The position numbers and the translations under genes were made by a program. The notes beneath the pieces are model-generated. The model saw nothing but the letters and a program-made list of their open reading frames with translations, had not been told where the DNA came from and did no database searches. Shown here in pieces: positions 20,481-32,020 of a stretch of 64,000 nucleotides of DNA (position 1 is the stretch's first letter; every line of letters starts with the position of its first letter). Source of the stretch: Meghimatium bilineatum (Eukaryota > Mollusca > Gastropoda > Stylommatophora > Philomycidae); assembly GCA_034231615.1 (NCBI GenBank), contig CM067322.1:103377587-103441586 (forward strand), written 5' to 3'.

Positions 20481-21410
20481 CCTACACACGAGGAGATACT
20501 CAAGTACAACGACAATAAACGTCTGCTCCTCACGAGTGTCTCACAGACCGTTGCTACAGTAACGTAAACTGAGAGAAAACACGGGGTACCATTGTGCAAG
20601 TTAGCGGACAGCCCATCCTCTCAAGGAAGCACGTGCAGTAAGAAAACAGCGCAACAAAAACAAAATATTCTGAGAAGGAATTCACAATCTGTTCTTATTT
20701 CAGTGTACAAACAGCAGGAAACAACCTCGACCTCGCTTCTCAAATATCTCATCTAATGAGCAAAGTTCCATCAATCTGTTTGACTTTCCCCAGACAAAAA
20801 ATACAAGTCCATATGTTATTTCGTGTAACTCTGCAAGTAATGACAACATTCATTGAATCCTTCATAACAATTTGCAGTTTATGTTGTCAGGGCGTAAAGT
20901 AAACTTAGGAGATGCTCAAAGATTCTTGTTGTCTGCAGAAGTATAGCTTGCTGATAGTTACAACGCCAGCAGATGTTTCTCTGATTGCTACGATAAAACT
21001 GTGACGCCGCTTCCATGTTCGCTGTTGTTTAGTAATCTGGCAGTCAAGTTGATAACTTATCCAACAAGTAGCTTTTCTAACATACACAAATGAATCAGAG
21101 GATTTAAGGAAGAAATAGCTTGTATAGAATATTTGTGCTTTGTAAAACAAGTCATAAAAATGTACACAAACCAAGGCGTATGAATACGTATAAACAGATG
21201 GCAGATGGTAATAAGAAACTTACATCCACGATTGATTTATGTAGTTCTACGCGAGGGCGTGAGAGTAACCATTTCAGTCTGAGAGTAATTTAGTTTTTAG
21301 TTTAATCTTTGACTACATAAGTGCTGTGATGGTGCTGTCGGAGGTCTAGGTGGCACCATTACCTGAACCTGGAAACTAATTATTGTTTGTGATCATATAC
21401 TCTGTTGGAT
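20481..21410. other. Unassigned region, no gene seen
   Basis: Mixed-composition sequence with only short open frames and no splice-supported exon or repeat that I can identify. Confidence 0.35.
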
Positions 21411-21556
21411 CTGGTTTTAATCCCAGCAACCAATTTTCTCTGGTTTTAATCCGAACAACCAATTTTCTATGGCTTTAATCCCAACAACCAATTTTCTCTG
21501 GTTTTAATCCCAACAATCAATTTTCTCTGGTTGTAATCTCGACAACCAATTTTTCT
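21411..21556. repeat. Tandem repeat, 29 bp x 5
   Basis: tggttttaatcccaacaacc units. Confidence 0.92.
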
Positions 21557-21945
21557 GCATGCAATTTCCATACATTCATTTCCCACATTCAATTTCCTTA
21601 TATTTATTCACTCACATCCAATGTCCATACATGCATTTCCTTACATCCAATTTCTGTACATCTAATTTCCTTATATTTATTCACACACATCCAATGTCCA
21701 TACATCCAATGTCCATACATCCAATGTCCATACATCTAATGTCCATACTTCCAATGTCCATACATCTTTATTTCTCCATATCTATTTTAAGATATCAATT
21801 TCCCTCCATCCATTACCTTTCATCCATTCCCCTAAATCAAATTTCCATACATAAAGTTTCCTACATCTAATTTCATTGCTTCTAATTTCCCTAATTTTAT
21901 TTCTATACATCCATTTAGCTACATCTAATTTCTCGACAGCCAATC
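21557..21945. repeat. Degenerate tandem repeat of catcc/tcca units
   Basis: Period drifts between 12 and 18 bp around catccaatgtccata; older and more eroded than its neighbours. Confidence 0.75.
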
Positions 21946-22184
21946 TCCTGAAAGTCAATTTTACAAAGAATAATGTCCAGAAAGATGAATTTATATCGGA
22001 ACAACTAATCGGGGAGAGCGGTTATCTACCACACAGTAATTACTATCTTTCTTTTTATTTTGTTAAATTTTTAATGAGCTGTTTCGGGTGGGGGGAAGAG
22101 AGTCGATTGTTACCCGCTATTTTGACGTTTTCAGCGTATCGTGAGTGTTGCCAACAGAAGACCTGTGAAGAGAATAAAAACAAG

Positions 22185-22285
22185 CCTTTTTATGTCATGT
22201 TTTCTACTAAACGAATTCTGTTCTCCGGATTACACCCTGCTAGTCTGCAGGAGTTTGAGAATGAACAAAGAAGATGATGATGAAA
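22185..22285 (+). mobile_element. 3' end of a dispersed retroelement family
   Basis: Translates RILFSGLHPASLQEFENEQ and ends in aagaagatgatgatg. Copies: 54115-54290 (minus), probably 30890-30965 (minus), short pieces at 3165 and 13145. The GAA/GAT-type tails suggest 3' ends of a non-LTR element. Confidence 0.45.
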
Positions 22286-22369
22286 ATATTCTCGGAGACA
22301 TGAGAATATCTTTACCGTGACCAAGCAAATACAAACTAGAACCACGATAATGAACAAAATCAAAGAGAA

Positions 22370-22870
22370 CAGGTGCTAATCATAAACATACACGGAGAGA
22401 AACTACAACAGGTAAAATATCTTGGACACACAGTCACAAATGATGTCAGATGTGAAACAGAAGTTAAAAGCAGAATAGGAATGACTAAAAGTACCTTCAA
22501 TGACATGAGGAAATTATTAACATCTAAACAAATTACAAACAAGTTAAAAATGAGAATGATAAAATGCTAAATCTAATGTATGTATAATGAAATAAACAAC
22601 AAGAAGACAGAACCGATGAATTTGAGATGTGGATGTATAGGAGAATAGGGAGAATATCGTGGAGAGAGAAAAAAAAACAACGAAAAGGTTCTAACACGAC
22701 TTTGTAGGAAATAAATAACGATTAAATGAAATAAAAGTCACACCAATAAAATATTTTGGACACATTAAAAAACATGACACCTTGTTGAAGACCTTACTTG
22801 AGGGTAGAGTCGAGGGGGGGGACGAACAAGAGCTAGACAGAGATACAAGTGGGAGAATAACATCACCAGA
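22370..22870 (+). mobile_element. LINE RT C-terminal fragment
   Basis: Encodes IHGEKLQQVKYLGHTVTND, CETEVKSRIGMTKSTFND and KQITNKLKMRMIKC, the usual LINE stretch after the RT palm, then degraded MWMYRRIGRISW in another frame. Stops and frameshifts throughout the second half. Confidence 0.75.
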
Positions 22871-23027
22871 TGGACAGGTTACCGTCTAACAGAGTGCACC
22901 ACCAAAGGAAGAGACTGCAGAGGTTAAGAGTCTGTTGTAGGTCAACTTTCGTTACGTATACGACACTTGATGGTGATGAATCAAGCAGTGCATGGGCTCG
23001 CATATGTTTGTTGGTACCAGTTGAAAT

Positions 23028-23045
23028 GGGGGGGGGGGGCGGGGG
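23028..23045. repeat. Poly-G tract
   Basis: Twelve consecutive G (23028-23039), then cggggga. Confidence 0.9.
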
Positions 23046-23089
23046 ATGTCATCGTGATTGAGAATTTCTATAATTTCACTGTAATTATA

Positions 23090-24836
23090 AATCTTCCATG
23101 CTGCCACGATTACCTAATTGTCCAATGTCTCCTGATGTCACATCGGCTATCTTCCATGCTGCTACGATTGCCTAATTGTCCAATGTCTCTTGATGTAATT
23201 GTCACATCGGCTATCTTCCATGCTGCCACGATTGCCTAATTGTCCAATGTCTCCCGATGTCACTTCTGCTATCTTCCATGCTGCCACGATTGCCTAATTG
23301 TCCAATGTCTCCTGATGTCACTTCGGCTATCTTCCATGCTGCCACGGTTGCCTAATTGTCCAATGTCTCCCGATGTCACTTCGGCTATCTTCCATGCTGC
23401 CACGATTGCCTAATTGTCCAATGTCTCGTGATGTAATTGTCACTTCGGCTATCTTCCATGCTGCCACGATTGCCTAATTGTCCAATGTCTCTTGATGTAA
23501 TTGTCACTTCGGCTATCTTCCATGCTGACACGATTGCCTAATTGTCCAATGTCTCTTGATGTAATTGTCACTTCGGCTATCTTCCATGCTGCCACGGTTG
23601 CCTAATTGTCAAATGTCTCTTGATGTAATTGTCACTTCGGCTATCTTCCATGCTGCCACGATTGCCTAATTGTCCAATGTCTCCTGATGTCACATCGGCT
23701 ATCTTCCATGCTGCCACGATTGCCTAATTGTCCAATGTCTCCTGATGTCGCATCGGCTATCTTCCATGCTGCCACGATTGCCTAATTGCCCAATGTCTCT
23801 TGATGTAATTGTCACATCGGCTATCTTCCATGCTGCCACGATTGCCTAATTGTCCAATGTCTCCCGATGTCACTTCTGCTATCTTCCATGCTGCCACGAT
23901 TGCCTAATTGTCCAATGTCTCTTGATGTAATTGTCACTTCGGCTATCTTCCATGCTGCCACGATTGCCTAATTGTCCAATGTCTCTTGATGTAATTGTCA
24001 CTTCGGCTATCTTCCATGCTGCCACGATTGCCTAATTGTCCAATGTCTCCCGATGTCACTTCTGCTATCTTCCATGCTGCCACGATTGCCTAATTGTCCA
24101 ATGTCTCCCGATGTCACATCGGCTATCTTCCATGCTGCCACGGTTGCCTAATTGTCCAATGTCTCCCGATGTCACTTCTGCTATCTTCCATGCTGCCACG
24201 GTTGCCTAATTGTCCAATGTCTCCCGATGTCACTTCGGCTATCTTCCATGCTGCCACGATTGCCTAATTGTCCAATGTCTCCCGATGTCACTTCGGCTAT
24301 CTTCCATGCTGCCACGGTTGCCTAATTGTCCAATGTCTCTTGATGTAATTGTCACTTCGGCTATCTTCCATGCTGCCACGATTGCCTAATTATCCAATGT
24401 CTCTTGATGTAATTGTCACTTCGGCTATCTTCCATGCTGCCACGATTGCCTAATTGTCCAATGTCTCCCGATGTCACTTCGGCTATCTTCCATGCTGCCA
24501 CGATTGCCTAATTGTCCAATGTCTCCCGATGTCACTTCTGCTATCTTCCATGCTGCCACGATTGCCTAATTGTCCAATGTCTCCCGATGTCACTTCGGCT
24601 ATCTTCCATGCTGCCACGGTTGCCTAATTGTCCAATGTCTCTTGATGTAATTGTCACTTCGGCTATCTTCCATGCTGCCACGATTGCCTAATTGTCCAAT
24701 GTCTCCCGATGTTACTTTGGCTATCTTCCATGCTGCCACGATTGCCTAATTGTCCAATGTCTCCCGATGTCACTTCGGCTATCTTCCATGCTGCCACGAT
24801 TGCCTAATTGCCCAATGTCTCCTGATGTAATTGCAC
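23090..24836. repeat. Minisatellite, 58/64 bp x about 29
   Basis: Units contain atcttccatgctgccacg and ttgcctaattgtccaatg. Two length classes: about 58 bp ending ccgatgtcacttcggct and about 64 bp with an extra gtaatt (ttgatgtaattgtcac). The classes are interspersed along the array. Confidence 0.97.
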
Positions 24837-24926
24837 TTCGGAAGTCTTCCTGACAGAGAAAGCAAAAAGTATTTGGGTGTATCCGCGATGTTGTCCAAGC
24901 AAAAGAGAGATAACTTTTCAATCACA

Positions 24927-24984
24927 GCACTGACGTGAGCACTGACGTGAGCACTGTCGTGAGCACTGACGTGAGCACTGACGA
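24927..24984. repeat. Tandem repeat, 12 bp x 5
   Basis: gcactgacgtga units. Confidence 0.92.
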
Positions 24985-25164
24985 CGATCCTAGTTTAAGT
25001 CCTTCAAAAGCTGCTTAATGTTTTCATAAATTTCTTTTATTTGTCAAAAACTGTCAAATACTACATTTTTCCCCGTTAGGAAGTGCCATTGAGGATATGT
25101 GCCATTTTCTGCGGGGGTGGAGATCAGATGTTTACAGCAGGCAACAATAAATATGTACACTCTA

Positions 25165-25680
25165 AGTAAATATTAAATTGAAGACTATAGGTAAATATTA
25201 ACGTGAAGATCGAAGACTATAGGTAAATATTAACGTGAAGATTGTAGACTAGGTAAACATTAACGTGAAGATTGTAGACTAGGTAAACATTAGCGTGAAG
25301 ATTGTAGACAAGGTAAACATTAACTTGGAGATTGTAGATTAGAGCTAAACATTAACTTGGAGATTGTAAATTAGGTAAACATTAACTTGGAGATTGTAGA
25401 TTAGGGTTAAACATGAACTTGGAGAATGTAGACTAGGTAAATATTAACGTGAAGAATGTAGATTAGGTAAATATTAACGTGAAGAATGTAGATTAGGTAA
25501 ATATTAACGTGAAGAATGTAGACTAGCTAAACATTAACGTGAAGAATGTAGATTAGGTAAATATTAACGTGAAAAATGTAGACTAGCTAAACATTAACGT
25601 GAAGAATGTAGATTAGGTAAATATTAACGTCGAGAGTGTAGACTAGGTAATCATTAACTTAGAGATTGTAGAGTGGAAGG
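25165..25680. repeat. Minisatellite, 30 bp x about 17
   Basis: ggtaaatattaacgtgaaga units; the left half is diverged (acttggagattg), the right half homogeneous. Confidence 0.94.
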
Positions 25681-25904
25681 AAGGATAATCTGAATATATC
25701 AGAGGTAACAATGACGGATAACGTTGATAAGAAGACAACGATAATTGATAAAGTTCAAACAGAAAGAAAAACCATTAAGTTAATCAATCAAGAGAAATAT
25801 AAATTCTAAAGTTAGTCACGAAAGATAAACATAATGACTTATAAAGTTATTGATGAAGGACAGACATAACCAGGATAGTGTAGAGACAAGTATAACTGAT
25901 ACGG
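25681..25904. repeat. Diverged repeats of the gataa/aagtt type
   Basis: gataaagtt and gataacgtt motifs recur without a stable period, grading into the next array. Confidence 0.5.
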
Positions 25905-26207
25905 TTAACAACAAAAGACAAGCATTACTGATAAAGTTAATGTCTAAAGACAAGCATTACTGATAAAGTTAATGTCTAAAGACAAGCATTACTGATAACG
26001 TTAATGTCTAAAGACAAGCATTACTGATAAAGTTAATGTCTAAAGACAAGCATTACTGATAAAGTTAATGTCTAAAGACAAGCATTACTGATAAAGTTAA
26101 TGTCTAAAGACAAGCATTACTGATAAAGTTAATGTCTAAAGACAAGCATTACTGATAAAGTTAATGTCTAAAGACAAGCATTACTGATAAAGTTAATGTC
26201 TAAAGAC
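25905..26207. repeat. Minisatellite, 32 bp x 9
   Basis: acaagcattactgataaagt units, almost identical. Confidence 0.96.
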
Positions 26208-27035
26208 GAGATAAACTTATACAGTAAATACTTAAAAACGAACTGAACTCAAAAAGTGAATACTGAATGGCGTAAAGTGTAGACAAGAGAAGATGTGTAG
26301 AATAGTGGCAGAAAAAATAAAAGAGTACGCGAGGCCACGCTGGCACCAAAAGCCAGTTTTTCTGGCCCGTGAGGCTGATATAAAATATATGCGCTGGTCA
26401 CTGAGGGCAAAAAACAACAACAAGACTTGAAGCTTCAATCAACTTTAAAAATGAAATACTTTGACCACCTCCCACTCCACACCCCCCCCCCCCCACCACA
26501 CACTAGATAAGCTGCTCATTCGGATATCTGTCAAATCTGTCAGATCTAATAAAAAGGTTTATTTATCTCTGGTGTTGTGTCATAAATCTTATATCGATGC
26601 TCATTTATTTTCATCTGTAATAATTGTTAGTTTATTTCTACTCTTTGTTCCCAAACACATCCGGAGAACGGGCAGATATTCTAGCAGATGGGGCAATTTC
26701 TTACAGCAGAATGTTTACAAGAACTCTGAACTTGTGTTGTCCTGACTACCAGGGCGGGGGTAAAGATTAGTTTGAGATAAATTTAAAGGGCATTTAACTC
26801 TCACCACATTCGACAAGGGCAACAAATCGTTTGTGAGAGCTTCTTAGTCTTGGCCGAGTTATCTCCCCCCCTATTAACGTTGATGATATGAGTTTTAGGT
26901 GTTTGAGCAAACAAATCTGCCAGATCTTGTCGGATAGATTAGCGGTTCTTAAATTATGATCTCCCTGCTACTTACTGGTCCCATGTTCTCATTGGACATT
27001 CTCGAAGGATGGAAGTATTGTTAAGTATTTAACAG
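26208..27035. other. Unassigned region, no gene seen
   Basis: Contains a poly-C tract near 26482-26495 and short frames only. Confidence 0.35.
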
Positions 27036-27115
27036 CTGACGGGTATTGAACCAGGGCCGTTCTAGCAGCACCTAATCACGTTGCAACACAAGTAAACAGG
27101 TTTTCCGTACTTGGC
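27036..27115 (-). mobile_element. tRNA-derived SINE-like head
   Basis: On the minus strand GATTAGGTGCTGCTAGAACG precedes the B-box GGTTCAATACCC (27041-27052 on +), with tRNA-like spacing. Confidence 0.4.
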
Positions 27116-27129
27116 GAACCACATCTCCA

Positions 27130-27205
27130 ACATTAAATATCTAACGCAGCGTTTAACCTGATCGCTTTGTGCTCAAGAGTCACGGGTTTAAATCCCACTA
27201 GTGCC
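27130..27205 (+). mobile_element. Possible SINE head, opposite orientation
   Basis: gcagcgtttaacctgatcg followed by gggtttaaatccc resembles A- and B-boxes. The A-box is weak. Confidence 0.3.
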
Positions 27206-27794
27206 ATCTTCTTTACAAAATGCAATTTTACCCGCATATTTCTGAAAATAATAGTTCGACGTCACGGAGTTACGTACTCTCTGCAGGAGGCGTGCCGTGT
27301 CGTAGAGAAGAACATAGCAAATATGAATAAACCCCAGTGCAATGAAGTCAGTCATCTACGCCAATTGAGCCTTTTATACATTTTTTTCTTTTACATTTTC
27401 AGCACACAAAGATAGATAGAAAAATAGAGGAACAGTCAAATAGTTTAGAAATTTATTTAGAACATGTTGATACCATTAGATCAATAACTACAGTGATGTC
27501 CGCAGGGGTACATCTGAACTGGTACGATCAGAAATGGAATTCTGAATACAGCTCCACTGAGCCGAATATCACAGGATTTGAGCCATCTATGTTTAAATGT
27601 ATATCAATAAGATGGTTCGTGTTAATGTGTGTACACCAGTGGTCCTGTTACTGCCACCTTGCAAACTGGACATCAGTGGTCATGTGGTATACAACATCCG
27701 AGTATTGAATTTGTTTCGTGGAGCTAACTTTCCTGGTTCTACTTTCCTGAAATGGATAGTACACTACAAAATATACACCAGTTTAAACATATCG

Positions 27795-27865
27795 ATATGT
27801 GATATGCGTTTTCTTGATAAATGTATTGTGGCCGAAACATCGATTTGTCAAAACATCGTGTGTTT
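27795..27865 (+). mobile_element. Possible Penelope terminal remnant
   Basis: cttgataaatg ... gtggccgaaacatcg resembles the ttgatga ... ggtcgaaacg motif found at the 5' edge of the Penelope element at 41640-41670. Only this short motif supports it. Confidence 0.25.
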
Positions 27866-28009
27866 CCAGTGATTAGCAAATATTATATATTGTTTTTATC
27901 CCGTCAATTTCCGCCTCTTGGATCATAGTTTTTCTGCAGTTCTATCCTATAATTTATTTTTTAATCGCAGGTATTGAACACTGCGATCTCCATTGAATTA
28001 TAAATGTTC

Positions 28010-28260
28010 TTACTGATACAATCTTCTGTACATTCGTGCTTGCACATTGTAAATGCCATGATTCAATCTTACAATTGTTGCTCCATATTGCTCGATCTGT
28101 GCATCCACCAAGTTTCCGCTTTCGTTTTGCCGTAAATATACTATCACCTTATATTTGCCAGATTGGATGATAAACATGAAATGAGTAGAAATATGGCATT
28201 TCTCGTACTCCATAACCTTTGACCTGAGCCAGGTTGTTACAAATGCCAGTCTAAACTGTC
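28010..28260 (-). pseudogene. Coding-like stretch, C1q-like at best
   Basis: The minus strand reads IIQSGKYKVIVYLRQNESG, NLVDAQIEQYGATIVRL and NHGIYNVQARMYRRLYQ before a stop at 28010. In the overlapping frame upstream, after a possible acceptor (AACAACCTGGCTCAG), VKGYGVREMPYFYSFHVYH resembles the G.Y.FSF.V strand of C1q domains, and SGKYKV...LRQNESG would follow after a frameshift. The alternation of hydrophobic and polar residues fits a beta-sandwich. Alternative: chance open frame. I saw no flanking exons. Confidence 0.3.
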
Positions 28261-28429
28261 CTTATCTTGGACTGATAAGCCACGGAAAAACGGACACTGT
28301 AGTTTATGTTTGCGAGAAATATCTTTTGCTTGGAGTGTTACAACTGTGATGTTACGAAAGATAGGTTAAAGGTCAACAATGTGTATGATGTCGCTAACAG
28401 TAACGCACAACTTTCATAGATTGGGGAGG

Positions 28430-28445
28430 GGGGGAGGGAGAAGGG
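28430..28445. repeat. Purine tract (G-rich)
   Basis: ggggagggggggagggag, a short low-complexity tract. Confidence 0.6.
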
Positions 28446-28861
28446 GCGACTTGCAAACTATGAGAATCATTGCTATGTGGTAGGTCATAGAACTTCTCTT
28501 ACTCAAACTTCTCCCAGGATAGCTTGTTCGCGGTTATCTAATGTGACGTCACTTATCCTGGTATATTCGACTTTTCTGTGATTTTCTTTGTCTGACCACA
28601 CAAAGTATACAAAATGTGACCGACGATGGGTCGCATCAGCCAAGATGAGTGACGCTGTGTGAGATCAGCCAAAATGAGTGACCCGGATCAGCCAAGATTT
28701 GTAGAAAATAATCTACGTGCGGCACCGGCTATTTTTGGTAACATCCGACTCTTTCTTTGACGTTCTAGAAGCCTGTTTCACATTCTTTTGTAAATGTCGA
28801 TTTTCATGGTAATAAGCACTGACTATGCTGTCGTGAGAGGAGTAAAGACAAAATATACTAA

Positions 28862-29332
28862 ACATGCAACCATGAAAGGAGTGGAAACAACAACTAACCA
28901 TGCAACCATGAAAGGAGTGGACACAACAACTAACCATGCAACCATGAAAGGAGTCAATAAAAGCACTCACGATATCATGAAAGGAGTGGACACACGCACT
29001 GACCATGCTATCATGAAAGGAGTGGACGCAAGCACTGACCGTGCTATCATGAAAGGAGTGGACACAAGCACTGACCGTGCTATCGTGAAAGGAGTGGACA
29101 CAAGCACCAACCGTGGTATCATGAAAGGAGTGGACACAAGCACTATCCGTGCTATCATGAAAGGAGTGGACACAATCACTGACCATGCAACCATGAAAGG
29201 AGTCTATAAAAGCACTCACGATATCATGAAAGAAGTGGACACACGCACTGACCATGCTATCATGAAAGGAGTGGATACAAGCACTGACCATGCTATCATG
29301 AAAGGAGGGGACACTAGCCACTGACCATGCTA
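28862..29332. repeat. Minisatellite, 36 bp x 13
   Basis: catgaaaggagtggacacaa units with three variant types (gaccgtgctat, gaccatgcaacc, aaaagcactcacgatat). A block with the order aacc-atgaaaggagtc-aaaagcactcacg recurs at 28938 and 29186. Period 12 codons; frames open on both strands (28794-29324 + and 29336-28713 -), not called as genes. Confidence 0.95.
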
Positions 29333-29500
29333 CCATAAAGAGTAGAGGAGACAGAATATACTGACCATCAACACTACGGTTTATGTGTAGAGCACTTCAT
29401 AAAAATGCCCCCCCCCTCCCGCCAGTGAATCACGACAGATGCACTTTACAGGGTAGTAGAACATGGACTGTTTCAGACGTATACTTGGAATCTTCAGTAT

Positions 29501-29697
29501 GACTGGGGTAACTTCAGGATCACTAAAGCAACTTCAGAATCACTGGAGCAACTTTAGTATGACTGGGGTAACTTCAAGATCACTTGAAGCAACTTCAGAA
29601 TCACTGGAACAACTTCATGATGACTGGGGCAACTTCAAGATGACTGGGGCAACTTCAAGATGACTGGGGCAACTTCAGGATGATTGGGGAAACTAGC
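29501..29697. repeat. Tandem repeat, about 20-22 bp x 9
   Basis: actggggcaacttcaagatg and actggagcaacttcagaatc units. Confidence 0.9.
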
Positions 29698-29792
29698 AAC
29701 CAGATACTAAATAAAACATGAATTCCTAGCGTGATTAAACTTGTCCATCAACGTTGAATAAGTTGCTAATCCACGTATGATGAATGCTGGAT

Positions 29793-29813
29793 GTTGGATG
29801 TTGGATGTTGGAT
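29793..29813. repeat. Short tandem repeat, 8 bp x 3
   Basis: tggatgtt units. Confidence 0.8.
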
Positions 29814-30077
29814 GGAACAATTCCAGAGGTTATACTGGGTGGAAGTTTGATTACTGACAACAGAGCGACAGGACGAATGCTCCATCTTTGTAGGGACGTC
29901 TGACAAACTGGTAGGAATGAGCTAGACATACATATTCTTCACTGAGTGGGGGAGGGTGTAGGTGGCACGGGGGGGGGGCTATCGTATAACATGAGAATAC
30001 ATAAAATCCACCTACATTTAGGGGATAAGATTGGCCGATTTTAAAACACTTATTGACTCAATGATACGAATTTCTGT

Positions 30078-30282
30078 AAGCTAATAGACTTGGTACAAAT
30101 TTCTGTACGCTGAATAGACTTGGTACAAATTTCTGTACGCTGAATAGACTTGGTACAAATTTCTGTAAGCTGAATAGACTTGGTACAAATTTCTGTACGC
30201 TGAATAGACTTGGTACAAATTTATGTACGCTGAATAGAATTGGTACAAATTTCTGTAAGCTGAATAGACTTGGTTCACATTT
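30078..30282. repeat. Minisatellite, 30 bp x 7
   Basis: acttggtacaaatttctgta units ending cgctgaatag. Confidence 0.95.
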
Positions 30283-30490
30283 CCTCTGCTAGCGTATAAT
30301 TTAAAATAAATACTTTGGTTAAGTCAAATCTAGCCATTAGGGGGAGACACGATCCTTTCAACTGAGGACGTTAGTCCAATTTGGTTATATCACAGCTTTA
30401 CAAGCATCACAAAATAGTGAATGTTGTGTAATCAAGGCACTACGACCTATAATTTCTCGCTGTTTCATAATAGTATTATTCTACAACGAC

Positions 30491-30675
30491 TGAAAAATCA
30501 TGAAACCAGCAAGTGACTGATGATTGACATTACTCTGTAGAGAAAAGTCATGAAACCAGCAAGTGATCGATGACGGATTATAATACACAGGGTTCAGAGC
30601 TTAGAAAATAGAGTTCAATGGGATTATAATACACAGGGTTCAGAGCTTAGAAAATATAGTTCAATGGGATTATAA
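30491..30675. repeat. Two adjoining duplications (about 55 bp x 2, 46 bp x 2)
   Basis: tcatgaaaccagcaagtga twice, then ggattataatacacagggtt at 30575 and 30621. Confidence 0.8.
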
Positions 30676-30689
30676 ACATGCATTTGTGA

Positions 30690-30795
30690 TTCCATATAAT
30701 GAAACATTCGTGGTCCCATATAAACAAATATTTGTGGTCCCATATGAATCGACATTTGTGGTCCCTTATAAAGAAGCATTTCTGGTCCCATACCA
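30690..30795. repeat. Tandem repeat, about 28 bp x 4
   Basis: catttgtggtcccatata units, diverged. Confidence 0.75.
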
Positions 30796-30818
30796 TAAGA
30801 AAATCGCTTAATCCATAT

Positions 30819-31281
30819 CTACGTCAAACCGCTAGAACTGTCAGTTAAACAAATGCCATGTGCTGGCAAGGTGGTAAAACATCGACAGTGTTCGTTCTCA
30901 AACACATGTATATAAGCAAGATTGATTCCAGAGAACTGAATGCGTCGTGGTTTGCATCTCAGCTGCGATATCTGCTCCTTTCGACTTGACACATTCAATA
31001 TTAGCATAGTTTCTGTGTAACGTTGACCCAATATGGGATGGCTAGCCAACTTCACCCCAATATATCCAGTGTCGTTTCTTACGCTACGCAGTGTTGATAT
31101 TAATTACTCCCCTGTCAGGCGCTGTCAATGCATGGGTTGATAGAACTTCGTTTTTGATTGTTGCTTCTACATAAAATATGCCAGGGCAGGGAAATCTGTA
31201 TCTGATACAAGAGTTCACTGATTGGTCACTTCTGGAAACAAGGTTCGCGTCTGTACGTACATTACAACCATGTATTCCCAA
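30819..31281 (-). pseudogene. Coding-like stretch, possibly extracellular-domain exons
   Basis: The minus strand reads, from about 31175 down, ATIKNEVLSTHALTAPDRGV, then after a one-base frame change near 31100 ISTLRSVRNDTGYIGVKLAS, HPILGQRYTETMLILNVSS and CKPRRIQFSGINLAYIHVF to a stop at 30819. The pattern (LIST..S...G...VKLA..P..G....T..LI..V) is loosely like the C-terminal fibulin-type domain. A possible acceptor lies before ATIKN (TGGCATATTTTATGTAG). Against this, RRIQFSG...FENEH also resembles the dispersed element at 22185 (about 73% identity over its first 30 bases). The frame change means it is broken or wrongly joined. Low certainty. Confidence 0.3.
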
Positions 31282-31407
31282 TTTTTACCTCCCTGCCCCC
31301 TTCCCCGTCAACTATCACAAAATTCAGGGACACCCCATGTTCAATTATGTCGAAGAAATTGTATCCCCCCTCCAACCTTAATATGCTTTTTGCTAAAAAG
31401 TTTGCTA

Positions 31408-31422
31408 AAGGAGGGGGGGGGG
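31408..31422. repeat. Poly-G tract
   Basis: ggaggggggggggggac; a matching poly-C tract lies at about 31553-31565. Confidence 0.8.
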
Positions 31423-31867
31423 GACTAAATGTTAGATTGATTTTTCGCCACTTCTTAGAAACATGTTCTCAAATTGAAACTATTTAATTGTTGTATAAAA
31501 TATGTACTGCTGACTTTAACTTTTCTTAATCCTCTCCCTTGTCATAACAACCACCCCCCCCCCCCAACTAAGTTGGGACAACCCATTTCCAAACCTATTA
31601 GTAAAGCAAAACTTCGCTACGGAGACGACACATGATAGTGATGATTTTGTAGGTTACCAGGTGCAGTCACGTGTTTGGCGCACTAAAACAAAACAAACTT
31701 CAAACTTATCGACAACAGACGAACAAGAACATATGTTTCTATTTCTAGGCCGCATCAAACAAACATGGTGTCTGTACCATCTGCTACAAGACTGGTAGAT
31801 GGCGCCAAACACTCAAACTGAAATGGTAAAGATTTTCTCCAGACCTTGTAGATTGTTTCAAACTGTG

Positions 31868-32020
31868 TGTTACATTTCAGCAGAGATGTCATGTAGGACA
31901 TGCAACAATCTGATCAGTTGTTACAACACAGATTACAACATTCTAATAAATGTGCGGTGTTCATACATTGAGGGGGCAACGATGATCAATAACCAGTGCC
32001 GTAGAAATGTCCACAATTAG
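31868..32020 (+). CDS. Candidate Cys-rich terminal exon, unidentified
   Basis: After a good acceptor (ctgtgtgttacatttcag, ending about 31880) an open frame reads AEMSCRTCNNLISCYNTDYN, ILINVRCSYIEGATMINNQC and RRNVHN to a TAG at 32018-32020. Five Cys with spacing C-x2-C-x5-C-x12-C-x12-C resemble small secreted domains such as chitin-binding type 2, but the aromatic positions of that family are not clear. No partner exon was identified upstream. It may be a chance frame. Confidence 0.3.
   Translation, partial: CYISAEMSCRTCNNLISCYNTDYNILINVRCSYIEGATMINNQCRRNVHN

Noticed and set aside
21876..22277. 133-codon + frame
   Set aside because: Starts in a degenerate tandem repeat and ends in a dispersed element; composite by chance.
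23090..24836. CRISPR-like conserved and variable blocks
   Set aside because: The variable part has only two length classes and few base variants; no unique spacers.
28713..29336. 207-codon minus and 176-codon plus frames
   Set aside because: 36-bp array open on both strands.
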